A stretch of DNA of 64,000 bases from Allodiplogaster sudhausi (lineage: Eukaryota; Nematoda; Chromadorea; Rhabditida; Diplogasteridae): assembly GCA_945643635.1 (NCBI GenBank), contig CALZFC010000021.1, positions 3,707,001 to 3,771,000 on the forward strand, in the 5' to 3' direction. The notes under the pieces were generated by a model. The model was given only the letters and a program-made list of their open reading frames with translations, searched no databases and was not told the origin of the DNA. The translations under genes and the position numbers were made by a program. Numbering within the stretch: position 1 is the first letter of the stretch; every line of letters begins with the position of its first letter. Of this stretch, positions 38,736-52,200 are shown one piece after another.

Positions 38736-41700
38736 ATGGCGCCCGTCGTGATTGTGGCGGGCGGAGCCGATCTGACTGACAGTGGCAAGCTCTGCCTCGC
38801 TCTCCACGACGTCTTCATTGCCCTCTTGCTCGTACGCCATTCTCTTTTACTTCTACAGCATACAGATACTTAAATTGGTGTCCTGGGGAAGAAAAAATAT
38901 ATAAATTTGTAAAATATTGCTTTTTCCCATTCCCGCCTACTTGTCACATCCGTCTAACCACTTCATTTATCTATTTCATAATGCTCCTTGATTAATTATT
39001 CACATTTGTTTCTTATTCAATTGCTCATGATAATGACGTAGATTCTGCTGCCAGTGGGAAAGTTGTATTGGGTACAACTGGCTCATGGGAAGGTGGCAAC
39101 GTAAGATTGGTAGGAAAAGAAGAAAGTAAGTGCACTCGGATATGCATGTCATTCGACCTCTTCCCGCCACACTCCACATGTCCGCAATAATTCATGAGAG
39201 TTGCCCGCCGGTCAGCCAGAATTCGGCTCATTTACAACATTCATCTTTGAATGTTTACGGAGTAAACTCATGACGTGGGATGTCTAGTATAAAGAATTGG
39301 TGGGAAGCAGCAAAAGCATGAATGGCTGAGTTCGCAGGTGCTGCTCATCCTCCTCACCATCTTCGGCAACGTCCTCGTCGTTCTCTCCGTCTTTGTCTAC
39401 AAGCGGATGCGCACCTTCACCAACATTCTCCTGACTTCTCTCGCAACAGCAGGTCTTCCTTTCGTTCTCTGTTCCTCTCTCATTCGCTTCTCTATACACA
39501 TATTTCCCAGTCTATGTTCCTGCCATTGCCAAAGGGTATATATTTCATTGATTTAAATAATAGCTTATTCATCAATCGTATTTCGACACATTCTATGTAA
39601 TAAATTATAGTCCGATTCTATCTATCTGCCGCTAACGCTTTTAACTAAGAACGATAAAAAAGAACAATTATCGAGCATTCGCCTGGCTGGATACAAGCAA
39701 CTCTTTAATGGCTTTTTTTCTGTTGGTGACAGCCTATCATTCTCAGGCGTTTAATAACTTCAATTCTTAGAAAAAAGGAATCTTCACTCATCTGAACTTT
39801 GCCTGGCAAAATACTATTTTACAAATATAGTTTTTACACGTACAATGAATGGCTTTGCACTCACCATCAGGAATTGTCTGTTTGTTTATCTGAAGGCCAG
39901 GGCACTGATTTCTGAATCGCGCACATTCTCTAGCCAAATATGGAATATGACAGTTCACTTCTTCCCCCCCCCTCAAGATTTGGCAGCGACAAGTGCCATC
40001 TGCGTCCAGCAAGCCAGCCATGCCAGTGCTTTAGCCACTGAGGCACTGGCCATAGAAGACTCCTTGACGGCATCAGAAGTTTGTGCTAGGAGATACATAG
40101 GCTAGACATTCAAAGAGAGAGAGAGTGAGAGTGAGAGAGAGAGAGAGAGCTTGAAAAGGAGAGATCTAGAACGAAGCTTTCAGTATTCTCGCTGACAAGG
40201 CGCCTCTCATGTAAAAGAGATCGTTGCCGACGAACAGACCGGATGCTCGCACAACGGCAAATTTCGCCTTTTTCCTCGGATCCCTACCCTAGATAAGATC
40301 TCCCCTCCTATCATCCCTATCTCTCTCTCTCTATCTCTCACTGTTTCTCTCGTCTCTATCCATCTTCTCTTTCGCTCTCGCTCGTTATCTCAACTCGTTG
40401 GCAGACTTTGATGGCAACGGCTTGATTGTGCGCGTAGTGTGAGGAGCTTAGCATGGAAGTTGGCGCCCCCTCCCCCTTCAGCACTCTTGGGATTCTCCAG
40501 AAATGACTGGATATGCAGCTAATATCGAAAGGCAGTGGATGGGCCAAGTACACTTGCACTTGCCTTGCGGGGGAAGTCGAAGTCCCGCTCATTGCTAATC
40601 AGTGGCTGTACTCAGCGCAGTAGGCTTGCCACTAAAGCCGACCCGGCCACGGGCCATTTATCTCCTGCTCGAAGGCGAAAGTCTTCATTTTAATCAGCCG
40701 TCTGAAAATTAGGAACAGAAAGAGGAAGGCTAATACAGGCTGTTGGTGAAAAACGGTTTGTCTTTGAAGGACTACTGCTCGGAAACTCTGAGAAAAAGGG
40801 AATAAGAATGATATGGGATGGATTTTCCAGTGCAGCAAAATGAGATCTAGCATGAGTGATGCTTGCAGATCTGCTGGTCGGACTGGTTGTGATGCCGCTG
40901 TCTCTGCTCGATCTCCTCCATTCTCATCAGTGGCCCTTTGGCCGATTTCTATGCTCGATCTGGGCGACAACAGGTTCCTTCTTCATTTTTCCGTGTAGCA
41001 TTGATTGGTTCATTATCTTATCAAAGAGGACATCTTTGAAGACGTACTACTGTGCACGGCGAGCATCGTCAACTTGTGCATCATCTCGCTCGACCGCTAC
41101 ATGGCCATCACCAGCCCTCTCAAGTACCCCCGGACTCGGTCAGTAACAACAACAAGCACTTTGCTCTTATATCCCAGAATACATACCACTCTCGCAAATA
41201 TCACAAGAAAATATTATTCTCTAGCACATTTTGTGAATAGCTTTCTTGGAACCTCAAGGACTCATTATCAGACATGTTTATGTAAACGTGTCCTTCTTGA
41301 GAAGTCGAACGATGGCCGCCTTCCTGCTGTCAGCTGTGTGGCTGTACTCGCTGGTGGTGTGCACTCCGCCCTGGTTCGTGCCAACTTGGAATCTCTTCAC
41401 TCATGACGGACACCGAAGAGAGCAACAGACGTCATTTATCTTCATGGTAGGAAAAATTGAGAATTAAGAGGATCGAATTTAGAGAAAGCAATGATAAAAA
41501 TATTCCAGTAATAAAATATCTACAAAAAGAATATTCTATATTACGCTATACTGCTGGACATCACTCTTCGAAACGGAAGCGTACTCATTGTTTGCAGGCC
41601 AACGGAACTCTGGTGCCTGCGCCGGCTGTCGCCGTAGCAGATAACGACGTCTTCGTATGTGCCTACTCCACATCGCCAGCCTATCGCATCTACTCCGCCT

Positions 41701-44700
41701 TTTTCAGCTTCTACCTACCACTTTTAGTAGGCCTTTTTTTGCTCGTTCACAAACCACGAGACCGAAGAAAAGCAATGGACCGAAAAAGAAAACTAGGGAC
41801 CGAGAATAAAACCAGAGACCCGAAATTGAAAATTACACCGGATATTACGCAACCTTATGTTTTTATTTAAATTTTTTGTTTTGCTTTTTTTGGCTTTTGC
41901 TTACTATTCACATTTTTTATATATTTATCTTACTTTTTAAATATTTTAAACAGCTGGCCTTTCTTGATTTGTTAGTTGCTCTTCTTATGAACCGAAAACT
42001 GAGACAGGGAACAATTTTGCACTGGGTCTTATTTCTTCAGCAAGCCGTTGAGAATCTTTTTCGTTCCATGAAAGAGGTGAAAGATATACCAAAAAATGGG
42101 GTCAATAGATTGCCTGAAGTATGTAACTACATAGTTCATTTTCGGTCCCTTGCTTCTTTCAGTCCTAGTTTTACGATAAAGCTGAGTTTTCGGCAATTTA
42201 CAAGGAAGATCACGAAGAAAACCTCTAACTCTACCTCAGACTCCACGTCTGACTTTTTCATTCTGATCTATTGTCTACAAACGCGTTAAAAATTAAAAAA
42301 GAATATGTGATAAAGAGAGTGATCTATGTATGCTGCACCAGGTGATGCTCTTCGTGTACTTCAAAATCTTCCGCGTTGCATCGGAGCGCGAAGCACTGAT
42401 GCGTCAGTCGATTGGGACGTGCCGCCTCAGCAATCGAATCGTCAAGTCGCAAGCCAAGAACATGCGGCACAATCCGCGGTTCGAAGTCTCCCAAATATCT
42501 CAAACGTGCACACTTGCGATATCTTCAGCAGCAAAAAAACTTTTAAGCATCATGATAGGAAACAAGTAAGAACTATGGACCTTCATGCTAGCAAAACTTC
42601 TAAGGAGTACTTCAATTATTATAGGCTTCAAAATATACAACCTGCTCTCTTTCCGCTGAACCTCTTGCCGAGAGAGTAAGCAGTATTCAGTGCTTCCCGC
42701 CAGCCCGCCTTGCCTGTTTGTGGTTGTTGTCCCGAAAAGAACTATCCGATCGATCATATTTATTTTGTTTTACGTTATTGCGCAGGTATTAAGCCTGGTT
42801 TCTACCGTACGGTTGCACGCTCAAATACGTTATCTTATGTAGTACAGCCTAGTAGCATGATGAGATAATAATAGCAGAAGGTTACTCGTCTACATTCCCA
42901 AGCATTATCCCCTTTTTTGTTTATTTTCCAAGGTACATAACCATACCAAGAGAGATTCTCATTTTTCCCTTTAAAGTCTGGCTCGCTTTCGTTTTGTTGA
43001 CACGTTTGTATATGCCAGTTTCGGGGTCTTGGCGAGCTAATACCTAGCCAAATAACGCATTCGCAACCACCAGTGGTAGGTGTCGATCATTTCATTATTT
43101 CAACTTGGTTTACGCCTAAGTTTGATCATCATCACTTTTCCCGCGTAAATGGACAGCTTTATCTGGCATTGTAGGTGTGCAAGCGCACCAATCGGACGGA
43201 ACCGCCTCGCTCACGCGGTTGGCAATGGGGCACGTGCGAACTATTCGATGAGACCGAGCGACTTTAGGTAATCATCACATCAAACATTGAAAACGCAACT
43301 TTCTGAGAGAATACTAAAGAAGTAGTGAATTACTTACTAATTTTTTGACAATGAAAAATACAAGCTTATATTGTTATTTTATATAATTTTAAACATTAAG
43401 CAAAATATAGTTTTGCAAAAGGCGTACCCGTCCAGGCATACCGTTCTGCAACGACTGGATTCCCGACTCGATTCGTGCGATGACGACGACGACGTCTCTC
43501 CACCCGCGCTCGTTCCACAACTCGACAGCACGGAGCGGGAGACCGTGTCCAACGGCGCCGTCTCGCCGATACGGTAGCACGATCCATCACTTATCTTTAG
43601 TACTTCGCTTTCAAGTAAAAATGGCCCTCATGTAATAATTTTTATCTCTTCACCAGACCCATGTAATTAAACTGCAACTGAAAATCAGTCAGAACGGCAT
43701 GTTTAGAAGACATCGCGACAGCGACGCGGGTGTGCGGGCGCGCGGCAGTGCGGACGAGAGCGCGCGGCGAGGGAGTGGCCGCGTCGCTTCTGACGTGGCG
43801 CACGATGGAGGGGCTGGCCGGCTCGAGCGAGAGTGCCACTCACTCGCCGACCTCGCTGATAGAGTTGTGAGGCTTTCATTTTTTTTTTTTTTAATTTTCT
43901 GCAGTTATACAACTTTGTTGTCTGAATTCAAGCACTCTACGACAATTCGCCGCAAGACGGACGAGCGAGCGACTGCCTCATCATCCACGCCCGAAGGAAC
44001 GCAACGGCGCCGCTCGAGTCGCGCGTACGCAGCCGGAAACGGACCCGCGACCACCCGACTCCAACCCGCCAATCTCATGGCAAAGGTTCGATTTCGTAGC
44101 CTTGTAATTGGTTTTACAAGAAAATATTTGCCAACAGGATGCATACATTAGAGAACATTTGTTTAAGGCTCATGAACACTACCAGACTTGCGGACCGGGC
44201 AAGGCGGTACGCGGTTCGAAGGAAAAGATGGTGTATCTTAGAGAGCGCAAGGCTCTCAAAACTATAGGGATCGTAGTCCTTGGTTAGTGCTTTATATATT
44301 TCTGCCTAAACATTTTTTAATAACTATGAATCTGCCGGAGAGATTGAAGTTGGCTACGCAATTGAATGTTCAGGATTTATCGTGTGCTGGATGCCGTTCT
44401 TTGTGCTTTACCTCGTCGAGGTCTACCTCGAACATCTCCAGACAAATCTCATGTTCCGCGTCCTCTCTGAATTCTTCTTGTGGCTTGGTTATTCCAACTC
44501 GGTGAGAGCATTCTCAGTTGGGACTAGTGTCGGATGGGAAGACAGTTTCGAAATGAAACTGGGAGAGATTAGAGTGAGATGAGGTTCTTCGAGCTAACTC
44601 TGTGAATTCCCGAATAGCGGATTCGTGAAATGTCTCGAGGACTACCTTTCTCGCTATGCCTCATTTCCAGGTGCTTAACCCTATCATATACACGATGTAC

Positions 44701-44811
44701 AACGGTGATTTTCGTCGCTGCTTCCGTGACTTGCTCTCTTTTGGTTGCATCCAACACCATCGGCGCACCATGTCTGTTAAGAAGCTTCATCAGCAGAGCA
44801 CCATCTTCTAG
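38736..44811 (+). CDS. Biogenic amine GPCR (class A)
   Basis: Fourteen exons (38736-38831, 39338-39452, 40869-40973, 41042-41138, 41305-41446, 41598-41726, 42342-42565, 43175-43267, 43436-43573, 43722-43866, 43933-44085, 44138-44282, 44374-44501, 44671-44811) sum to 616 residues. TM1 has GNVLVV; TM2 DLLVGLVVMP; TM3 has Asp at the amine-binding 3.32 position (DVLLCTASI) and ends in DRY; TM5 YSAFFSFYLP has Ser at 5.43 and 5.46, suiting a catechol- or phenol-amine; TM6 FIVCWMPFF; TM7 WLGYSNSVLNPIIY. Cysteines FLCS and VCAY would form the usual disulfide. The third intracellular loop is long (exons 7-12) with Asp- and Arg-rich parts. This is an aminergic receptor, perhaps octopamine/dopamine type; the subtype is unresolved. 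The ATG was chosen for its context and position; exon 1 is open 72 nt further to its acceptor. The loop exons 7-9 are the weakest part. Confidence 0.9.
39453..40868. other. Intron 2 of the amine receptor
   Basis: A 1.4-kb intron between the TM1 and TM2 exons. It holds a GA repeat at about 40115-40150 and a pyrimidine run near 40318-40345. Several open frames cross it but have no matching splice sites. Confidence 0.7.
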
Positions 44812-46582
44812 ACCAAGAACCTCTCCAGTGGCATTCTATGCTCGTGGCAATAATCACGCAGGAACACATCTGTCTTTCATTCCTTGCTTCCACTGATGCC
44901 AATCTCACAACAATGAACTGTCATAGGCGCCTCATTAATTAAGCTCTACATGCATGAACTGCTTTAAATCATGAAAAAATATGTCACATTTGAAGGGTAG
45001 TTGTATTCCTTGCCACATTAGAAAGATTTTCGATTTCGTTATGTCCTCATTCTCTTAACAAACAACTATTCAAGTAATATTAAAGCGAACAACGGCACCC
45101 TAATCTTTTTCATGAAATATATACTGTACAATGAATAGGCTATGCATCTTACAGATGAACGGGTTCTTCTATCAGATACGTGCAAATGTACTTTACTCTG
45201 TTATCATACGGTGATTAGGTGCTCTTAGATATGATGCACAAGCACGTGGAGCTTGTGGTTTTTGATTATTTTTTTTAAATATACCATATCCTTCTGCAGG
45301 TTGATACAAGCTTGATCACATTCACCGCAGCATTTTGCTAATTTTTGAAAAAAAATATAGAGGCCATGGCAATTTGAAGAAAACTAATGTTGGTTTAAAT
45401 GCTTGGCTGCCGGTAACTATTTTAACTTATCAGAGGTGGAGCATCATGCACTGGCTCCTAAAATACTATTGCCATTTTTGAATGCCAGTCGTACCTTCAT
45501 CAATTGTTTTAAATGTATGCATTTGATATTTTTAAGATTAAGTGCTTCATTCATAAATCAATACCAACCTACTCGCACTTGTTCAAACATATCATCCGAC
45601 ATGAGAGTCACTGACACTTTACAGTGGTTAAATATTAAATACTGGTTTTATAGTCTGATTATATGAAATGTTCTTTTAAATGTCTTCCTGAAATACAAGC
45701 TCAAGGAGAATGATGAACAGTATAAAGGAAAAGAGAGCAAAGAAATGTAGATCATGTAAGCTACAGGCGTGTCTCATTTGTACATGAAAATGGTTCTATT
45801 TTTCATTTTTTGTTGTCACTAAAACGCATTATCATCGACTGTCTAATGAACATCTATTTGAATATTCTCAAGCTGTTTGTCTGTGACAGAACATTCATAT
45901 CTTGTGGTCTAAAATAGATTCAAAACCTGAAAGAAATGATTACATCGTTGTTCGATGTTTGGAAAATACTGCGCGTTTCTGAAATCAGAAGAAAAAATTT
46001 CACAAATAAAGTGGTCCCAGATATCAGTAAGATAGTCTTCTCTCCGAAAAACACTACAATTTAATTCCTTTTAATATCAAATTAGTCAGAAAATTAGGAA
46101 ACCATGAGGCACTTTGACTGCGTGGAATTCTTTCACTTTTCCCTAAGTGAAGAGTGGCGAAAAATAATCGGTTTAATCTAGTTTTTGGCACGGTAATAGA
46201 GTGAACATTTCTCAATCAAATAACCTATAAATCGCCCCACAATTCGATCCTAAACTGCATCAATTCGATAGAATTAGGCGGCATTCTACACTGAAGTGGT
46301 TGCAGCAGCATACTACTGGCGAGCGTGCTGCGGTGTCCGCGCGTGGTCAATGCTCACAAGATATAAACTAGTCGTGCGTACGCGTCCATCCATCAGTGTA
46401 CATTCACTTTTAGTTAGGAACTAACCCTCTCTATCCGGACCTCCTATCTCTTCACATATCAAAGGTTACATTTGTATTCATTTGTCCTCATAATGTTGAG
46501 TTAAAGCTCGATACCCCGCATAAAATGGTAGAGTTTCATTGAGATGTTTTACAATATCAAATGCGTTGGGTTCCAGAGCGAA
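44812..46582. other. AT-rich spacer and histone H1 promoter region
   Basis: A low-GC stretch without coding signal. An ATTAAA at 45079-45084, about 270 nt after the receptor stop, may be that gene's polyadenylation signal. The last ~220 bp contain the H1 promoter with a TATA box. Confidence 0.6.
46362..46367 (+). promoter_or_regulatory. TATA box of histone H1 gene
   Basis: TATAAA in the context aagatataaact, 221 bp before the H1 ATG. About 15 bp upstream is tggtcaatg, weakly like an inverted CCAAT element. Transcription would start near 46390-46400. Confidence 0.45.
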
Positions 46583-47570
46583 ATGTCGGACGCTGCACCG
46601 TCGCCGACTTCAGCCGCACCGGCGGCCGCCTCGGCTTCACCTGCCAAGAAGACCAAGGCACGGTTTGCTAACTAAAGAAAGCATTATTTTGTTTAATAGC
46701 AATTTTTTTTGTTACCTGTCTAAGGTATATTGAACGCGTGATTTTACAATACGATTGTAATTCAGATAACATTTGTTATCTTGTTTTTAATTATTTCAGA
46801 ATTGCTTGGACATTTCCTCGATATAAGTGTAATAAAAATATTCTCAGGCAGCGAAGCCTAAAAAGGCGGTAGGCGACAAGAAGAAAGTGGCTGCGTCGCA
46901 CCCGCCCTACCTGAACATGGTCGAGACGGCTATCAGCAACTTGAAAGAACGCGGTGGCTCCTCGAAGGCTGCAATCCTCAAATACATCATGAGTCACTAC
47001 AAGCTGGGCGAGAATGCTGTTCAGGTAATTCAATTTCCAGCTCGCTCTTTTGATTTCAACAATCTCCAGCAAATGAAGCATTGTATGAGTCAATATCAGG
47101 TGAACTCGCGGCTGAGGATTGCATTGAAGCGAGGCGTTGTCTCCGGCTCCCTAGCACAGCCCAAGGGAACTGGCGCGTCGGGCAGCTTCAAGCTAACCGA
47201 AAAGAAGTCGGCGGCCGCGGCCTCAGCCAAGAAGAAGGCGCCTGCAACAGCCGCTGCGCCCAAGAAGGCCGCTGCACCTAAGAAGAAGAAGGCGGCGGCG
47301 GAATCAAAGTCCAAAAAGGTCGCCAAGACAACGAAGACAGCAAGCCCAGCTAAAGCGAAGAAGCCAGCCTCAGTGGCATCTCCTAAGAAGAAGGCAACGG
47401 CTGCCAAGAAGGCTGCTTCCCCTGCAAAGAAGGCCGCTGCCAAGCCAAAGTCACCTAAGAAGGCCAAGGCCCCAGCTAAGCCAAAGAGCCCAAAGAAGCC
47501 CAAGGCGGTAAAGCCCAAGGCAGCTAAGCCAAAGGCTCCCAAGGCTAAGAAAGCTGCTGTCAAGGCTTAA
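46583..47570 (+). CDS. Linker histone H1
   Basis: Exons 46583-46657, 46848-47024 and 47100-47570 encode 240 residues. The Ala/Pro/Ser N-terminus (MSDAAPSPTS) resembles nematode his-24. The winged-helix globular domain starts at SHPPYLNMV (residue 42) and contains LKERGGSSKAAILKYI, YKLGENAVQ and VNSRLRIALKRGV, ending near residue 110 with GASGSFKL. The remainder is a Lys/Ala/Pro tail with repeated SPKK and KPK(S/A)PK motifs, possible CDK sites. It binds linker DNA and compacts chromatin. The second intron (75 nt) is a multiple of three without stops. The first intron works in phase only if its donor is GC (caag|gcacgg). Interruption by introns indicates a replacement-type, polyadenylated H1; ATTAAA is at 47830. 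Confidence 0.92.
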
Positions 47571-49233
47571 CATGTTATGGCATTAAGTATTTTTTCCTGT
47601 TCCTCGCTACTGATACTCATTTTTTTCTAAATATATCTGATTATGTAGATCGGCTCGTATTTTAAAATGTAATCACTTGAACATCCTCTATTTGTTGGAA
47701 TTCAACATCCGCCACTAAGATCTCATCACTTGTCGTACATAGATGTTTCCTTCACGTTGTTTTCTGTGTTTGGGATCGATTCACCGATGTACATGTCTTT
47801 ACCGTTACAAGTATATGCAAGCGCATGAGATTAAAACGTCTATAACCTAATTTCTCCCTTTCAGCCAGATCTGTGTCTCAATGCAAATATGAAAAATCCT
47901 GCTTGGAAACACTTTTAATGACATTTCGTCGTACAAATACTTGCACTTGTTATTTTATTTCTGTTTCCTCATATTTATGTTCGATTAGACTCAGAAGTAT
48001 TGCGCGTGCATACGTTGCTTCGATGATGGAGGCAAGCTTGAACTGTTTGCTGCGTTGAAAGCGCAGCAACATCGATTGGTGCGAGCGTTGATGGACGCCG
48101 GCCCCAGCGCACTGGCAGGTGCAGTGCACAAGATAGGGGGAGGAGTGAGTGCGCGACATTGAGAGATACCAGAGAAAGAGTAAGCAATGAAGGAATGATT
48201 TGATGGAGAGATGCAGGCAGGCTCTATAGCGCGCGTATTTTGGATCTCCTTAGGAAAGAAGTGTTTAAGCTGTGGGATGGATGTCTAAGAGGAGACGAAA
48301 AAGACAGACAGAGGAAGGACTATGACGCACTCATAAAATATGCCATTTGTCTGCGTGGAATTCACAGAAATGTTCGTATCGCTTTATTTTCATTATTAAA
48401 AACTCCCCTTTGGTAGAACACCTTCTTCCTCCAATTATCCAATTCCTTAACGTATATTCCTTGGGTTGCGCTTACATGTGTAAGAATTAAGAATAAGTTC
48501 CTTTATTTCTTAATTGGACATAAGATTATACATGAAACAGGATGGCAGAATTCTCCAAAATGAAGGACAAAGTGTACCATAATAGGTAAAAAAAAAAGTA
48601 CCAAATTACTCAAAAGAAATCTCAATTTTTAAACGGCAATGACAAGGCTGCTTCATGCGCTATGTACTGAAAGAACCATTGAAAGTCAGCGGGAATTCTG
48701 GGATAGGGAAAGCTGCGAACAAACACGGAGAAAACCGGATTGTGACATAGAATGGATGGATTGGACTATTGGGGGATGGGGGACGAATTGGCAGGAAAGC
48801 GGTGGGAGATGTCGACATGCTTTATATGCATACGCAGATATGCCCTACTGCTTGGAATTGCCTGACATTCAGATATACGGATAAGTTATGAACAAATCAA
48901 AAGAAGCTGCGATAAATGCCTGCCTTTTAGTCAGCTAGAACCGGTTTCATTGCGTTAGATTAAGATCAGCCTAGTAGTTAGTCTTTAGTAGATACAGCAG
49001 ACATTGTTTCTATTTGATTTGTTTACGGATATAATAAGTGTCCGTGCTAATAGATGACACAAGCTAGGAAGCGGCACTCATCAGGTCGCCTTCTCTTAGA
49101 GAGGGCCATCACAGCTTACAATTAGTGAAAGCGGCACTGGAAGCCAAAGGACATGTATGAAAATGAGGAATGAACAAGCTGATAATAGCGAAAAATGGAT
49201 ACAGGGCGTAAAGGTACCCCTCAATTCTGAGGT
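47571..49233. other. Spacer between convergent H1 and ADAM genes
   Basis: AT-rich 3' flanks of the two convergent genes. I see no supported exon. An ATTAAA at 47830-47835 may end the H1 transcript. A + strand open frame at 48639-48884 lacks any recognisable feature. Confidence 0.6.
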
Positions 49234-49238
49234 TTATT
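49233..49238 (-). terminator. Polyadenylation signal of ADAM gene
   Basis: TTTATT on the + strand reads AATAAA on the coding strand and overlaps the ADAM stop codon (49236-49234), implying a minimal 3'UTR or use of a further site. Confidence 0.45.
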
Positions 49239-52200
49239 TCTTATTATTGAACATGGCTGCGAGACTCTTTACATCTGCAGAGGCGCTGCTGACCAGATCA
49301 GGAGAAGCGGCTCTCTTCTCATGCGAGGAAGGGCCAGTCGACGAAGCAACAGACACGTCGTCAGGCACACGAGACTGCAATGCAAACAGCTACTGCGCCA
49401 ACAACTGCCATGCGAGATTCTAGCTTAATCAAAGACCAGGGCAGGGAAAATTATCGCCTTTCTACGCCCTTTTATAGATCAGGGTGAATTGTGGACAGTA
49501 GAAGAGCCTAAACAAAACCACCCAACACTTTGTTCTGTTTCAGCATTGCTAAATGCACCTTCTGCTTGTATGAATGAATACCTTAAAGCGCACAGAAAAT
49601 ATCAAAGACTTGTCAGTTGCTTCAAAGACGTCGCACACCTTGGGCTTGTGCGGTGGCGGAGGAGGCTTGATGTCCGGCCGCAGACTCTCACTCCGACTCA
49701 CTTTCGCTTGTTTCTTTGGCGGTGGCGGTGGAGCCTCTCTAAAAGTCAAGAAACATAGACATGCAAATCATGAAGGCCAATCAATAATGACTGGCAGCTG
49801 CCAAAAAATCAAGGAAAGGTCCAAGGAATACTATAGTTGTCCGCTGAATGTGCGTCGCCGAAATGCAACTAAAAACTTCATTACGTCACGGGGGGGGGGG
49901 GAGAACTGACGATCGAATCCCAAGTTCGTTGCCGTGTTCGGCGTAGAGCTGGACGATGGCAGATTCGATCGGACGCGTTGGAGCGGCGGGCGGAGCGACA
50001 CTCGGCCGCGGCAGGGTCGGACTCCGTTGCAGAGTCACGGACGCTGCGGCGGGTGGTGGAAGCACCGGAGCGAGGGGAACACTCTACAAATTGGCGTTTG
50101 TGGTCCCTCGCTGAGTCGGCTGTCTTCACTAGCCATACACTTTGTCAGCAATAATCTAAGACGCACGAACCTTGAATCCAATGGTGCTGGAAGCAACGGG
50201 GTGGGCGCACGCGCCGCCGAGGAGTGGATCGGGTGAAGATGCGGGCGATGACGTCATGGATGACGGGGCGAGGATGCGCGGCGGTGCCGCCGAGTACGTC
50301 ACGACGGGCGCGGCGTCAGGAGAGTCGCCCCAAGCCGCGTTGAGGCTGTCCTTCTTCGCCTTTGTCATGCGACGCGAGCCTGAAGGTGGCGCCGGCGCCT
50401 TCCGCGTAGGAACCAGAATGCCGCGAAGGCGCAGGCGCTCTTTAAGCTCACGCCAGATGCTGAAAGCTCGGCAATCAATATACGACTGTGTCAGCTAAAA
50501 AATAATTTGATAAGGTTTTTTTCATAACACGTGAAAATTTGGTTACAGAATTTAGAAATATTCCAAAAGTTTTCGCCATTCCTGACGATAAATATGGTCG
50601 GGAATGGCTAACATTGGAATATTTTAAATTCCGAAACAAGATCTCCGCCTATGGTTTTAGTTGACATCGTCTTCAGAGACCTGCCTAACTGTCAAGTATA
50701 TAGAATAGAACAGATGAAGAATGTCAGCTGACATTGCAGGCAGGAAGCCCTTGCCCTTCTTGCGCCAGTGCCACGTGGCGACTGCGAACGCGCCGACGCA
50801 CAGGGAGAGGAAGACGAGCGCGATCACGACGACGTCGGAGCCGCGCGAGAAGTTGGCCGGATTCGAGTTGACCGAGCCGCCCAGGCCGGGGATGTTGCAG
50901 GACACGCCGCCGTACCCATTCACGCAGTGGCAGTTGCCCACATTGTTGCAGATACCTGGCATACGTCGTTATACTTTAATTTGTAATTTCTGTTGAGGTA
51001 GAGAGAGGATGGGCTAGGCGAGAGTGGAGAGAGAGAGACAGAGAGAGAATGAAAGGAGAATGGAGAGACAGATAATGAAGAAGGAGTTGTCAGATAGAGA
51101 ATAGAGAGACAGAGTGGAAAAATAGTGAAGGGGGACCTAGTAGATAGAAAGAAGGGGGTGGACGCAGAGTGGGGAGAGGAAGAAAAGAGAAATGCGGAGA
51201 GCGAACACAGCGATACCCTTTCCGTTGCAGTCGTCCTCGCACTTGCTGGTCGTCTTGGTGATGTCGCTGAGCGGGACGCACTTGGACTTGAGGCAAACTC
51301 GGCTGTCTCCGCATTTGGTGCCGTCGAGTGTCATTCCCGGAGCACCGCGACGCTGAAAGGACTACTTGATCTGGCGTCTCCTAGCAATGGATAAAAAAAA
51401 AATAACAACAGACCTATAATACAACTTTTTCGAATCCCCTCTTCTGAACCGTATGTTTCGACTTGTTCAAGATAGGAACTACACAAGATGTCTTTGTCCT
51501 CGTGTGACTCCTTTCTACCCTGCTAGAGCAAGTGCTTCTAACCTGGCCGCTAGTGTCGTAGAGAGTCTGCACGACATAGCAGGCAGCATGCGCAGTGCGG
51601 TCCCCTCGGTAGACGAATGAGTTCGCCACCGTGACACTACTCGCGTCGCCAATGACCGGCCGCTCCGCATCCGTCTCGCAGTGTAAGCGGCCGCACAAAA
51701 GATCCCTGCACAAGGCACAACATGAGGTGGAATCACAAGCAGATACGCAAGGGGAAGTGTCGGATAAAGGCAGAGACGAACTCTTGTGCGCATATAGAGT
51801 AGTTCTTCGAGAGCGGATCGTAGCCGCAGTTCCAGTAGATGCTGCCCTTGGTGTTGGCGGCGTAGCACTCCTCTGGTGCGGCGCGTCCACTCGCACCCCA
51901 CAGCGCGCGGCACTGCTCGTCCCGGCCGCTGCCGCATTCGCCATTTGAGCAGAAGCCCTGCACATCATAACATCCTGATCGTAAGAACACTTCATACAAG
52001 GTCGGAGTGCCCGGCACTTTTGGCTCTACTCAACTACAGTACCATCGATAATTTAAAAAAAAAATATCACTAATGGCCCGTGCTGACCCTCGTTTAATAC
52101 CCACTGATTAAATACGCAAACCGGCAGCTACCTCTTCGTGTCCGGGACACACCGCGCCGTCCTGGACGTAGAAGTCGGCCGGGCACTCGGCCGTCTCGCC

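Noticed and set aside
47096..47563. 155-codon minus-strand Ala/Phe/Leu frame
   Set aside because: Antisense of the Lys/Ala-rich histone H1 tail.
49549..49749. ADAM last exon reading through to a stop at 49549
   Set aside because: A donor after KPK at 49638 joins in phase to a better terminal exon (49374-49234) ending with a typical SLAAMF tail, so read-through is not needed.
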